The notes under the pieces are model-generated. The model was not told where the DNA came from. It saw only the letters and a list, made by a program, of their open reading frames with translations, and did not search any database. The position numbers and the translations under genes are program-made. A stretch of 64,000 nucleotides of DNA from Platanthera guangdongensis. Taxonomy: Eukaryota; Streptophyta; Magnoliopsida; Asparagales; Orchidaceae. The stretch's first letter is position 1; the number at the start of each line of letters is the position of its first letter. Shown here one piece after another: positions 17,470-27,974 of the stretch. The stretch spans positions 184,020,375 through 184,084,374 of the forward strand of contig CM077150.1 of NCBI GenBank assembly GCA_039583875.1, given 5' to 3'.

Positions 17470-19378
17470 GCTTTGTTTTGATTTGTGATAATCTGGCGAG
17501 AGCATTCTTTGATACGAGAGCTTCCCACTCCTTTTTTTTCGAAGGATTTATATCACGCATCGGAGTACCTACTTCGATGACAAAGGACAAACTGGATGTG
17601 TTGTTGCCGAATGGGTTTTCAATGCGCGCGGATAGAGTTTGTGGCGTAAATATACGTATCAGGAGTTAGGAGTTCGACTTGAAAGCATCGTTATTGCCAA
17701 TAGTAGACTTAGACGTGATATTTGGTATGGACTGGATCTCGGAGCAACAATCATACATTGATTACAATCGCAATGAGGTCAAGTTGGGAACTGGTCGTGA
17801 GACGACATTTGAGGGCTTGAAAGGGTCGAGCAAGACATTAATGTCTGCTCTTAAGGTGGTTAAGGTGGTTCGTGTTGGTGTAGAGCTGTTCTTCACTCTA
17901 GTGGAGGATTTGAAGCCAAAGACAGCTTTGGATAGCATTCTAGTGGTATCCGAGTTCCCTGATGTGTTCCCTGGCGATCTCCCTAGAGCCCCACCTAAGC
18001 GAGAGATAGATTTCACTATTGAGCTAGTGCGAGGTTCCAAACCTATGTCATGCTCTCCATTTCGGTTAATTCCTGAGGAGATGGCGGAGCTGAAGGTTCA
18101 AACTCAGGAGTTATTGGAACAAGGTTATGTGCGTCCAAGTTCATCGCCTTGGAGAGAAGCGGTTCTTTTTGTGAAGAAGAAGGACGGAAGTTTGCGTCTC
18201 TGTATGGATTATCGAGAGGTGAAAAAGTTAGCGGAGAAGAACAAGTACCCGATCCCAAGGATTGATGATCTATTTGATCAGTTAGTCAGGTCATCGGTGT
18301 ACTTGAAATTGGATCTTAAATCCGGGTATTATCAGCTGAGGATAAGGGAAAGTGATATCCCCAAGACAGCTTTTAGCATGATATACGTGCATTATGAGTT
18401 TACGGTCATGCCGTTTGGGCTGACTAATGCGCCATCAGTGTTCATGGATCTGATGAACAGAACTTTCAGAGAGTTCTTGGACCACTTTGTTATTGTCTTT
18501 ATCGACGATATATTGGTGTACTTGCAGAGTGAGGAGGATCACTTTAAGCATCTGCATTTGGTGTTGGAGACTCTGAGGAGGAATCAACTGTACGCCAAGT
18601 TCTCCAAATGCGAGTTTTGGTTGTCCTCATTAGCATTCCTTGGTCACATAGTTACTGGAGAGGGAATTGCGGTGGATCCGGCGAAGATAGTTGCTATATG
18701 GGGGTGGCCTGTGATGTCTACGGTAGTGGAAGTCCGCAGATTTCTAGGGCTTACCGGCTATTAGAAGCACTTCGTGGAGAACTTCTCACGGATAGCGTTA
18801 CCCCTCACAAATCTTACGAGGAAAGAGCAGAAGTTTATTTGGACGCCGGAGTGCGCACAAGCTTTCGAAGAGTTGAAGAGTCGGTTGACCACAACGCCTG
18901 TTCTAAGTTCGCCGAGTGGGACCGAAGGCTTTGAGATCTACAACGATGCCTCGGGCAGTGGATTGGGTTGTGTTCTACTGCAGCATGGAAGTGTGATAGC
19001 TTATGTTCGCGTCAGCTGAAGGTGCATGAGAGGAATTATTTGCTCTATGACTTGGAGTTAGCGGCCGTGATATTTGTCCTGAATCTGTGGAGGTATTACC
19101 TATATGGGTTGAAGGTCGATATCTATACCGACCATAAGAGACTGAAGTACTTGTTGGATCAAAAGGATTTGAACATGTGACAGCGGAGATGGATGGACTT
19201 CCTCGGGGACTACAAATTCAAGATTCATTATGTGTCTGGGAAAGGCAATGCGGTTGCGGATGCATTGAGTCGTAGAGCCCCAGCGGAAGCCAACTGGTTG
19301 TTGGTTCACGATGAGCGTTTCATTCGAGACTTGGAGGCATTATACATCTCTTATGTTGACAAGAAGACTAGTGTCTAA
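17470..19378 (+). pseudogene. Ty3 protease-RT-RNase H (element A), decayed
   Basis: Protease reads FFDTRASHSF, where D has LFDTGASHSF, so the catalytic DTG is DTR. RT follows from about 17950: [13 protein letters not shown], the LRLCMDYRE motif, [32 protein letters not shown] and the active site FIDDILVY. RNase H starts about 18780 ([31 protein letters not shown]) and ends with [10 protein letters not shown]. Breaks I can see: TAG at 17667, TAG after LTGY at 18762, a frameshift near 19010, TGA at 19178 and TAG at 19376. The longest open piece is 17679-18764. Order and motifs are typical of Ty3/gypsy pol. Confidence 0.93.
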
Positions 19379-20848
19379 GCGCTATTGAACTGGACAGAAG
19401 TTCAGTATGACCTGGCTGATCGGATTCGGCAGGCTCTGGATTTGGATGGCCACATGAAGCAAATCATGGTTGAGGCTTTGGATGGGTCAAATTCCCAATT
19501 TGATGTTATGGATCGATTATTATGGAAGGGCAGACATCTGTGCGTCCCAAATGTGGGCAAACTATGGGTGGAATTGATGTACGAGGCTCATCATACCAAG
19601 TACTCGATTCACCTGGGGAGCACGATGATGTACTGTGATATGAAGAAATTGTTCTGGTGGCCAGGACTTAAGAAGGATGTGGCACTCTACGTGGCGAAGT
19701 GTCAAACGTGCGCCTTAGTGAAGGCGATGTGCTAGAAGCCTGGAGGAGTTTTGAAGTCCTTGCCTATCCCGGAATGGAAGTTCAACGATATTACAATGGA
19801 CTTCGTGCAAGGGTAGCCAAGGTCGCAGAAGGGAAACGACGTCATCTGGGTGATCGTAGATCGTTTGACGAAGGTGTCGCAATTCATTCTGAATAGGAAG
19901 GATGATTCAGTGGTGAATTTGGTAAAACTCTACGTGGATAACATAGTGCGGCTTCACAGTGTGCCCCGTAGCATCGTGAGTGACCGAGATGGGCGGTTCA
20001 CGTCCAATTATTGGAGGTTGGTGCAACAAATGTTGGGGACCAAGCTGAGTTTCAGTACAACCTTTCATCCGCAGACGGATGGTCAGACCGAGATAGTCAA
20101 CAGGACGATGGAAGACATGCTTCGCATGTGTGTCTTGGATTTTGGGAAGCAGTGGGAAGATCACATGTACTTGGTGGAATTCTCTTATAACAACATCTAC
20201 TAGGCGAGCATCCAAATGGTGCCCTTTGAGGCCCTTTATGGTAGGAGATGTTGCATGCCGTTGTCATGGTTGGAAACAGGTGAGTCGAAGTTGTACAAGC
20301 GGCAACAAGTGGAAGATGCAACCTCGTTGGTAGGAACCATTCGAGAAAGATTGCTAATCGCTCAGGACCGGCAAGCTAAGTACTATAATGCTAAGCATAG
20401 GAATGTGGAGTTCGCTATTGGCGACTGGGTGTACCTGAAGATTAAGCCGTTCAAGGGTCTCTCACAGGTACGATGCTTGAAGAAGCTAAGCCCGACGTAC
20501 CTTAGATAGTTTGAGATCCTGGAGTGGATTGGCTAAGCAGCTTATCGATTAAAGCTATCAGCGGAACTGGGTGGTCTACACGACGTATTCCACATATCGG
20601 TGTTGCGGAAGGCGGTGCAAGAGCCTTCACAAGTGATTGCATTCGATCAAGTACCTGTTGATAATGGGTTGATGACGAAGGTCAAGCCCGTTCGCATTGA
20701 GGACTCGGAAGTCAAGCGATTGCGTAACAAAGACATCAGGATGGTCAAGGTCCGTTGGGGCTACTGTGGTCGGGAGGAGCTCTCGTGGGAGCGAGAGCAG
20801 ACCATTCTTGAGGAGTACCCAGAGTTATTCCACTTAGGTACCGTTTAA
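19379..20848 (+). pseudogene. Ty3 integrase with chromodomain-like C-terminus (element A), decayed
   Basis: Integrase starts with the zinc-binding region ([21 protein letters not shown]). The catalytic core includes SDRDGRFTSNYW and FHPQTDGQTEIVNRT; the first core aspartate lies in a stretch broken by stops (19735, about 19816). More stops fall at 20201, about 20506 and about 20533. The C-terminal part has HDVFHISVLRK, then IRMVKVRWGYCGREELSWERE..EEYPELF, which resembles the chromodomain-like end of chromovirus integrases thought to guide insertion into heterochromatin. The ORF ends at 20848, ~70 bp before the 3' LTR. Confidence 0.9.
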
Positions 20849-20878
20849 GTTTTGTTTATATCTTTTCCTTTCTGTAAA

Positions 20879-20916
20879 TTTCGGGACGAAATCCTTTTAA
20901 GAGAGAGAGAGAGAGG
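20879..20916 (+). other. polypurine tract region of element A
   Basis: TTTCGGGACGAAATCCTTTTAA is followed by an 18-bp purine run of (GA)n ending GG at 20916, directly before the LTR. It primes plus-strand DNA synthesis. The TTCGNGGACGAA..TTTTAAG part also occurs in the leader at 4199-4233. Confidence 0.8.
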
Positions 20917-23003
20917 TGTAACGCCCCGAAACTCAAAAGTGGGACGGGTAGCGTTTCGTACAAAGTTTGGTGCTTGGTAGGGGTTACATGGCCTGGGACA
21001 CGGGCCTGTCCCAGGGCCATGTCGTGCTCGGATTCGACGATCTGGCTGTGTGGTTGACGAAAATGCAGTCGACTATCGTCGAGACAGTGAATACGGCCTG
21101 AGACATAGGCGTGTCCCAGGCCGTATCCTACTCGGGATGTTGGCTGAGCTATGTTCGGAGAGGAACATGGCCTGGAGCCTAGGCTTGTTTGGAATGACAC
21201 GGGCGTGTCAAATGTGACATGGGCATGTCGAGTACCCGTGTTCTCTTCGGGTTGTGTTTGGTCCTGTGTCGATGGAGGAACACGCCTCGAAACACGGGCA
21301 TGTACTATCTGACACGGGCATGTCAGGTGTGACATGGGCATGTTGAGAGCCCGTATCCTGGTCTGGACGCGATGGGTTTGGTGTTGATTGAGGCACACGG
21401 CCTTGGACACGGGCGTGTCACAAGCCGTGTTCGGCCTAGGAATTTGATTTTTAGTGCGAATCGTGCCCGTCCGTTTCCTTCTTTTGGGATTTAAGGGCTC
21501 AGGCTGGTCTATGTTATGTTAAGCCCGGGAATATGGTTGAAACCCTCATTTCCCTTTGAGCACTCACTTTCTAAAGCCTTAGAGAGAGTGGAGAGCAAGG
21601 AAGAAGGAGGAGGAGAGTTCCGGCCGCCGGTGGAGCTTCGGAGCCCCAAATCGCAAGCTGAGTTCGGATCTACAGACGCGAGGCCGTTGCGGTGCTTTTC
21701 ATCTGTCTAGATCTTCATGGAGCTGAAGAGAAAAGCTTGGGTAACGATTCTCATCTTGGACATGTGCAGTCCTCTTTCCTTTTTGCATAGGAAGCCCGCT
21801 CTCGCGAGTATGCGGTGAGTGTGAGGTATTCCTTCGGGTAGACATGTATAGTCCCCGTTGTTTTGCATGTAGAGTCTGTAATCGAGAAACAAACATAGGC
21901 ATGGTGTGTGAAGCCTACCCGGACAAGTTGTTCTGGATCGGTGATGTTGCATTGCATGAATGGCCGGTGAAGACTCTGCGTCGATGGTTGTTTTTCAGGT
22001 TTTCTACACGGTAGATTGCAATAGGGGACCTTGGGGACTAACTCCGAGGTGCACCCAAAAAACTGTGCAGATGCGTGATTCTGCCATCATGGTGGCCTGG
22101 GAGCCAACTTGCACATAACTGGGTTATGTAAAGTGTGTGATCGAATTGGGACTCGGGGAAGCTTGACCAGCGCAAACGATTTAAATTGACGTTGTGGTGT
22201 GAGAAATGCATTTGGCAGAACCGTACCCGCTCTGTGTCGTTCGGTTATAGAGACCTAAGGTACGTGGTACTCGACGTTGGCATAGATGGAGGGTCTTAGG
22301 CTTAGGCCAGAAAGACCATAATGCTCACGAGATTTTCCATCCAAGGGTTGGTGGTGAGACCACAGATTTTGACCGGGTTCACCGAGAATGTGTCCAGAGA
22401 GCACGGGGTGTGTGGCCGTGTGTGCCTACGCCTTTGATGAAGTGTAATTTTACTATAATTTCCCTATGATAACAAAGTGCATGGAAGGAGCATCACCGCA
22501 CCGTGTTTAGGGGCGGGGTCGTTATAATTTGGTCAGCTTTAGCTGACCATTGCTTTTGTTTGCCACCGCTTCGGTGGATTGTTGCTTGCAGTTACTGCTG
22601 AACCTAGTGGCAAATAGCGACCAAAGACCCTTTTTGCTCAGCCGGCCCTCGAAGGCCTATATTTGAATGTTTACTTTTATCCTCATGTGTAACCGGCCCG
22701 CGTGTCGAGGTTTGGAATACACTAATTATTTGAGTAAACTCTTGTAAGGCCATAAGGCCAAGATAATTTGTGTACTTTGTACATTCATTCCTTTGGGTTT
22801 TCATTAGTTTGCATTCATGCTGTTTGCTGGGTTCTTATTTTGCAACTTTTAAATTGCTTCTACTAGAATGTACTATATGTAGTATGTTTGTTATTGGAAG
22901 GATGGTTTCATTGCGTAACCCTTCGGTCTATCTGTGGTATATGGCGTCGCGCCCCCAGCCGGACCTTCTGCTATATGCTATGCGACGGATATGGGGTGTT
23001 ACA
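20917..23003 (+). repeat. 3' LTR of element A
   Basis: This is a 2,087-bp partner of 2080-4161 with TGTAACGCCCCG start and GGGTGTTACA end. The inverted ACACGGG array spans about 20985-21435. ORFs here such as 20856-21410 (minus) are shadows of the repeats. Confidence 0.93.
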
Positions 23004-23335
23004 GAAACCATTAAGAAAATGCCAACTGCACAGAAGGTTATTGCTAATGGAGTTCAGAGTAAAACAAGTTCCTCTACTGAAAGACTTACTTCTGGTCAAG
23101 CTCTTGCTAGAGGAACCAAGAAGAAGGACACAGTTATCCTGACAAAATTGTCAGCCAGAAATGGCTTGCACACTTCAAGGTGTGTTCAAAAAAAGGAGAT
23201 ACAACATCCATGAATGTTGGTGTTGTGATAAAGTGGGCCACTTTGCTATAGAATGTTAGCACAACCGCATTGTTACAAAGGCAAGGTTGTGTCTTCCTGA
23301 CATGACTCCTATAGGTAGATATATGCATTCTTATA
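23004..23335 (+). pseudogene. Copia gag fragment with zinc knuckle, part 2 of element I
   Basis: After the TSD copy GAAAC the gag frame of 1037-2079 continues (IKKMPTAQKV on) to 23213. A frameshift in an A-run near 23190 then moves coding to another frame with the knuckle CWCCDKVGHFAIEC (CX2CX4HX4C intact), followed by a stop. The fragment ends at the miniature element at 23336. Confidence 0.75.
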
Positions 23336-23861
23336 TGTGGAAACCACCCATCACCACACATCTTCCCAAAACCCCGAGGTAGTAGGAAGGGGGGACCGGG
23401 GTACATAAACACCAAGGACCACCCGCTGCAGGCAATGTGGGACTAATCCAACCACGGGATGGCGGGGATATTCCGCCATACGGGGGGCCCACCGGGGTCA
23501 ACACCCAGACTAGGAACGCGATGGTGAAGCCAAAATATGCGGTCCCACACACACCCAATCCCGCTGGACCTTGGTTCTCAACACACCCCCACAGCAGGAT
23601 GGCTCTGATACCATGTGGAAACCACCCGTCACCACACATCTTCCCAAAACCCCGAGGTAGTAGGAAGGGGGGACGTGGGTACATAAACACCAAGGACCAC
23701 CCGCTGCAGGCAATGTGGGACTAATCCAACCACGGGATGGAGGGGATATTCCGCCACACGGGGGGCCCACCGGGGTCAACACCCAGACCAGGAACGCGAT
23801 AGGGAAGCCCAAATATGCGGTCCCACACACACCCAATCCCGCTGGACCTTAGTTCTCAACA
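23336..23861 (-). mobile_element. TRIM-like miniature LTR retrotransposon
   Basis: Two 248-bp direct repeats (23336-23583 and 23614-23861), nearly identical, each TG..CA-ended (minus strand TGTTGAG..TTCCACA), flank an interior of only 30 bp. On the minus strand the interior starts TGGTATCAGAGCC, an exact initiator-Met primer site, and ends with the purine-rich GTGGGGGTG. This is the anatomy of a terminal-repeat retrotransposon in miniature cut to almost nothing but the two priming sites. There is no coding. Flanks are TTATA and GGCCC, so there is no target-site duplication. I see no 5S-RNA-like promoter, which argues against the Cassandra family. Confidence 0.88.
23601..23613 (-). other. primer-binding site of the TRIM-like element
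   Basis: The plus strand GGCTCTGATACCA reads TGGTATCAGAGCC on the minus strand, directly next to the right LTR (the 5' LTR in its own orientation). Confidence 0.9.
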
Positions 23862-24179
23862 GGCCCCTTAGCTTACCGACTGTAGCTGTGACCGGAGTTG
23901 GGTCCTTTACATGACGTCTTCCATGTCTCTTCCTTGCGAAGAGCTCTCCTACGGCTGGAGCAGCACGTTACTACTACAGCCGGTCCGATAGCGCCAGACA
24001 GATCCATCAGATTGGAGCCGATCCGGATTGATGATATATATGTTCGTGTGTTGCGGAAGAAAAAGGTCCCTCTCGTGAAGGTGTTGTGGTCCAACCATGG
24101 ATGGGAGGAGCACTCCTGGGAACCGATGGATCTGATGATGGAGCAACACCCGAAGCTGTTCACTTCAGGTATACTTTAG
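23862..24179 (+). pseudogene. C-terminal integrase / chromodomain-like end of Ty3 element E
   Basis: This open piece (23898-24179) encodes PLHDVFHVSSLRRAL, then IRIDDIYVRVLRKKKVPLVKVLWSNHG..EEHSWEP..LMMEQHPKLF, equivalent to the chromodomain-like tail of A and D but clearly diverged. The rest of pol, gag and the 5' LTR are missing; the junction is the TRIM-like element at left. The stop is at 24177-24179, and ~100 bp later comes the start of a long LTR, so this is the 3' end of a truncated element. Confidence 0.85.
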
Positions 24180-24277
24180 ATCATGCGTTTAAATTTCTTA
24201 TAACTCTTGCAAGTAGAACCCCATAGACCCGAACTTAAATTTCGGGGATGAAATTATTATTTTTTGTTTATAGGATT
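24180..24277 (+). other. 3' end and polypurine-like region of element E
   Basis: This short stretch holds AATTTCGGGGATGAAATTATTA, a decayed copy of the TTTCGGGACGAAAT motif that precedes the 3' LTR of A, and ends TATAGGATT before TGTAACATCCC. Confidence 0.55.
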
Positions 24278-27200
24278 TGTAACATCCCATGTTACTTCTA
24301 GACCCCTCAACTTAGAATGGGTTAGGCATGGGGTGGGTGATAGGTAATTTAGCTATGTTTGACCTTATGTAGTGGTTTGTAGCCATTTGGGGCCCACTAA
24401 GGGGCCAAAGTCAAACTAGGTCAAACTAGCCTAAATAGGAACCCTAGCAACACCATGACCCCACCACATTGACCTAACCCTAAAATAATCTAAGTGGACA
24501 CTAGGACATGCCATTAGGTCAACCCTTTGACCCTAGTTGACCAAAGTCAACCATGACCCTAAGTTGGTCAAACCTATACCTATAGGCCCAAATTAGCCCA
24601 AGTGGGGCACCACATTGACCCAACCCAAGTTGGGCGGTGCCATTATACCCATGACCACCAAGTGAGGTCAACCCACTCATCATGGTTGACCAAGTCAACT
24701 TAAAGTCAACCTAGTCAACATAATTGACCTAAAGGAGAAAATGAGGGCTAAGTCGACTCTCCTTGGGCCAAACCCACCAAACTTGGCCCATGGCCTGCCC
24801 AAGTGGACAAAGACCACCCCTACCCTCTAGTTTTGAATTGAGGGTCACATGAAAGGGGCATTTTGGAGAATTTACCCAAAAGAGGAGAGAGAAGATGAGA
24901 ATAAGAGGAGGAGGCCACTTGGCCTTACCTCCTTCTGCCCCAAAATGGTGCTGGCTGGCCTCCTCAATAAATTCCAGCAGGAATTGGCAGCATGGTGGAC
25001 ACTTGGCACCATTGGTGATACCACCAAAGCCCAAACCGAGCTCACCTTGGAGTTACCTCCACAAACAGCCCTCCCCAGCTCAAACCGACCACACCATCAA
25101 CTTCAGTGAGCGTAATCGAGTGGATAATGAGTCCTGGATCAAAGCTTTTGGTGAAGAAACAGGATTTTGAGCAGGAGATTGCCGGAGCAGCTCAACCATG
25201 GTCAACCGCTGCCAACCTCGCCATTGTGCCGCCATTCGGGTCCGTTTCGCCTCCCCTCTACTCGTACTAGCTTTCTATATCCTTTAGGAGAGACATCGGG
25301 CTCAATTGAGCCCGATACCATGTGAGGGAATGGAGACTTTTCCGAGTTTTGCTTCTTGCACGGGTACACCGGAGGAGCCAATTCCGGCGGCCTCATCGCC
25401 GGGAATTGCTAGCCGCCACCTCAATGAAGGTGGTGGCGACATCCGCCGGCGGTGGTGGTGGCTCAGCTGGCCGGAAATAGCCAGCAAAAGTCGGCCCAGC
25501 GGAAATCAATCTGGGTCATTGGCTGATTGGGGACGATGACCAGATCCCGCCCATCCTACTTTAAGATTCGTGCTCAATCAATTAAATTAAATCAAAATAA
25601 AAACTATAGCATTATGTATAATCTGTCACACTTATACAGTCATATTACAAGCTATTTTTAGACCACTTAGATGCATTTCCAGAACATTCACCTTAAATGC
25701 AATTTGTAGCTTAGTGTCTTAACTTTAATTTGGCATAGTATATTTGGCTGTAGTTCAATTTTCCTAGAACTGGTCCTAGGCAAGGGCAGAATTTCAAATT
25801 GATGACCAAGCTTAACCAGCAATCAAAATGACCCCAAAGTTTCGGTGCATGCATGATTAGGGCATATTTAGCCCGTGCCAAAAATTGAGAATTTGTGGGA
25901 ATAAATTTTCAATAGTTTTTGATTAAATATCAAAAAGTAAATAAATGAAATAATTGGAGTGTTATGACTCCAAATGGCCCCAATTTTTGGTGGCATGTAC
26001 TTGGGGACTATACATGTGCATGGTAAAAATTACAACACATTTGGACTACTGCATGTTGTGCAAACTCACTTGCATGTGTTGATTATGTGTAGGCTTAGGG
26101 TGCTAATACCCAATTTTGAAATATTGTGTATTAGACCTTTTTGGAACATCCAAAAATCATGGTATTGATTTTAGAGGCTCATTATGGTGAATTATACACC
26201 ACATTGTAATAATGGGATTTTTGTAAGCAAAAATCTCATTATTTGGAATTTTTGGATTAATAGAACTTTTGAAAACTAAATGTAAAAATAGGTTCATCAT
26301 TGAGACAAAATCCCCAATTTTTGTCAAGGTCAATATAATGTTAGATTCAACTCCTGAAAAGTTTTATGTCTTTGTTTGAAGAATTGTTATAGGAGTTATG
26401 TGAAAATTACCTTTTTACCCTCATTTTACTTAATTAGCAAATTGGTGCAAATACTTAGTAGAAAATTTTGGAAAATTTCTTGGTGATATATCTGAGCATT
26501 AATAACCTTGTATAATTTTCTCAGCATTTTTGGATGAATCAGTAATTTTTTAAAACCTTATAATGACATTTTGGTAAATTGTTAAGGATTGAAATTGGTA
26601 GGACATTACATTATGGAGGTTAATGAAACTCTGCCATTAGGCTTAAATTAATGATATTTATGCTCTGTAATTGTCTTAGAAGTTTTAGTAATGTATTCCT
26701 TATACTTTATTTGGAAAATGGCTATTATGTGAGTTTTGTATTAATTAAGGAATAAATAGAAATATTCAAAGGAAAATTATGAATTTTCGTAGACAGCAAT
26801 ATTTTACCAAGATATAACTCAGGAAAAATTCCTTTGGTCATTGGATTATAATTTGAGATACTTCATGTATTAAATGACCAAGGGGATTAATTAAATGATT
26901 TAATTAGAGGCCTTAATTACTTAAGAAAATTATGAAAATCAATAGGCTCACGTCATTAGTCCATACCATCCTAGGATAAATAATTAGGGGCAGGTGGCCC
27001 AAGGAATTTGAAGTTCCATTTCGGGGTGGTATTAGGTCATGGGTTGCACATATTATAAGTAGGTTATACTATAAGGACCACCGAGGGATAGATCGACAGA
27101 TGAGCTAGAGGTTATAATTGGAGAATAACCTTTGTGGGTAGTGTTGTCTTACTGATGAGAGTAAAAGTGCAAGCCCTTGGATAGCAACTGGAGTGGAGGC

Positions 27201-27974
27201 CGGCGGAAGACCGTCGCCCTTCTGAGAACACCTTAAGTCATTAGGATCACTCAAGAGTAATAACGAGAGCTGGGGGTGAATTATGGGTAGTCATCAACTA
27301 AAGTAAATGTCCTTTTGAAAGGGAGCTTTGGGCGTAATCCCATCATAGTTCCTAGTGCCCCTGAGAGCCCTTCACCGGGTATATCCTGGGCAGTCCTAGG
27401 ATTAACCTTAAATCACTAAGTATAATAATCCGTAGACAAGAGTAGTCTAATATGTTAAGATATTGTGGTTCATTCTCTCCCGTGTCGTGTTTGAGGGATT
27501 TTGAATAAAGGCACTGTTGTGCATTCTCACCCGTGATGGGTTGGAGGGATATATGTTGCAGGCTCACCCGTGAAGGGTTTGAGGGATTCAGGACAGGTTG
27601 GTCCTACGAGCTGAAAGCTCGGGATGAAATACTTGCATGTGCATAATTTAGTGGCGGGTCATGCGGTACTGGCCAATCATCAGACCGACGACAGTACGGT
27701 GATCCAGGCGGGTGTGAGGGTTTGAGGGGCCAGTGGGTTGTTATACACTGCGGTCTGGAGGACGATCCCCGATAACACACACCCGACCCAACAAGACTGA
27801 CGGGCTGTCAGCAAAGTACATATGCATGGACTCTAAAGTGCACCTAGGACGTGTACAGAGGCGTATGAGAGGGGTCTAAGGTTTGGTAGTGTGCATACCG
27901 GCCTAGAAGTGGATATGCCTGCTCCGCTGTTGCCATAGCCACAGCGGTGGTACCCGAGAGTGAAGCTAGCTCTC
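24278..27974 (+). repeat. LTR of element E, left part (about 3.7 kb)
   Basis: The LTR starts TGTAACATCCC after the E integrase and runs to the CTCTC target site of H at 27970-27974. It continues at 40227. With H removed the LTR totals about 4.7 kb, which is very long. U3 has a cluster of TTGAC/GTCAA motifs (24355-24735). From about 25570 to 26960 it is AT-rich. I see no host gene; short ORFs such as 24849-25109 have no recognisable domains. Confidence 0.8.
24355..24735. promoter_or_regulatory. cluster of W-box-like TTGAC motifs in the U3 of E
   Basis: Roughly 18-20 copies of TTGACC/GGTCAA or TTGAC/GTCAA occur in 380 bp, on both strands, starting ~80 bp from the LTR edge. TTGAC is the core bound by plant WRKY stress and defence factors. 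Binding is inferred from the motif only. Confidence 0.55.

Larger units (their letters stand above)
2080..23003 (+). mobile_element. Element A: old Ty3/gypsy chromovirus-like LTR retrotransposon with two nested insertions
   Basis: LTRs lie at 2080-4161 and 20917-23003. The insertion is flanked by an exact 5-bp target-site duplication, GAAAC (2075-2079 and 23004-23008). Order: LTR, Met primer site, gag, zinc knuckle, protease, RT, RNase H, integrase with a chromodomain-like tail, polypurine tract, LTR. Removing B (with its TSD copy) and solo LTR C (with its) leaves about 9.06 kb, close to the 9.29 kb of relative D. The LTRs differ by well over 10% over the first 200 bp, the genes carry many stops and frameshifts, and one copy starts TATAATG instead of TGTAACG. 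It is an old, dead copy. Lineage is probably Tekay/Del-type, from the large LTRs and the chromodomain-like end. Confidence 0.93.

Noticed and set aside
20856..21410. 184-residue minus-strand ORF, and similar ORFs at 2035-2349, 49764-50144 and 56459-56929
   Set aside because: They are translations of the ACACGGG/TCGTCGA arrays in LTRs (HGHVP-, STCPC-type repeats) and exist on both strands.
23336..23861. Cassandra-type TRIM carrying a 5S RNA promoter
   Set aside because: I could not find 5S-like internal promoter sequence in the 248-bp LTR.
24849..25109. Possible host gene upstream of the AT-rich region
   Set aside because: It lies inside the E LTR, is short, and has no recognisable domain or splice structure.
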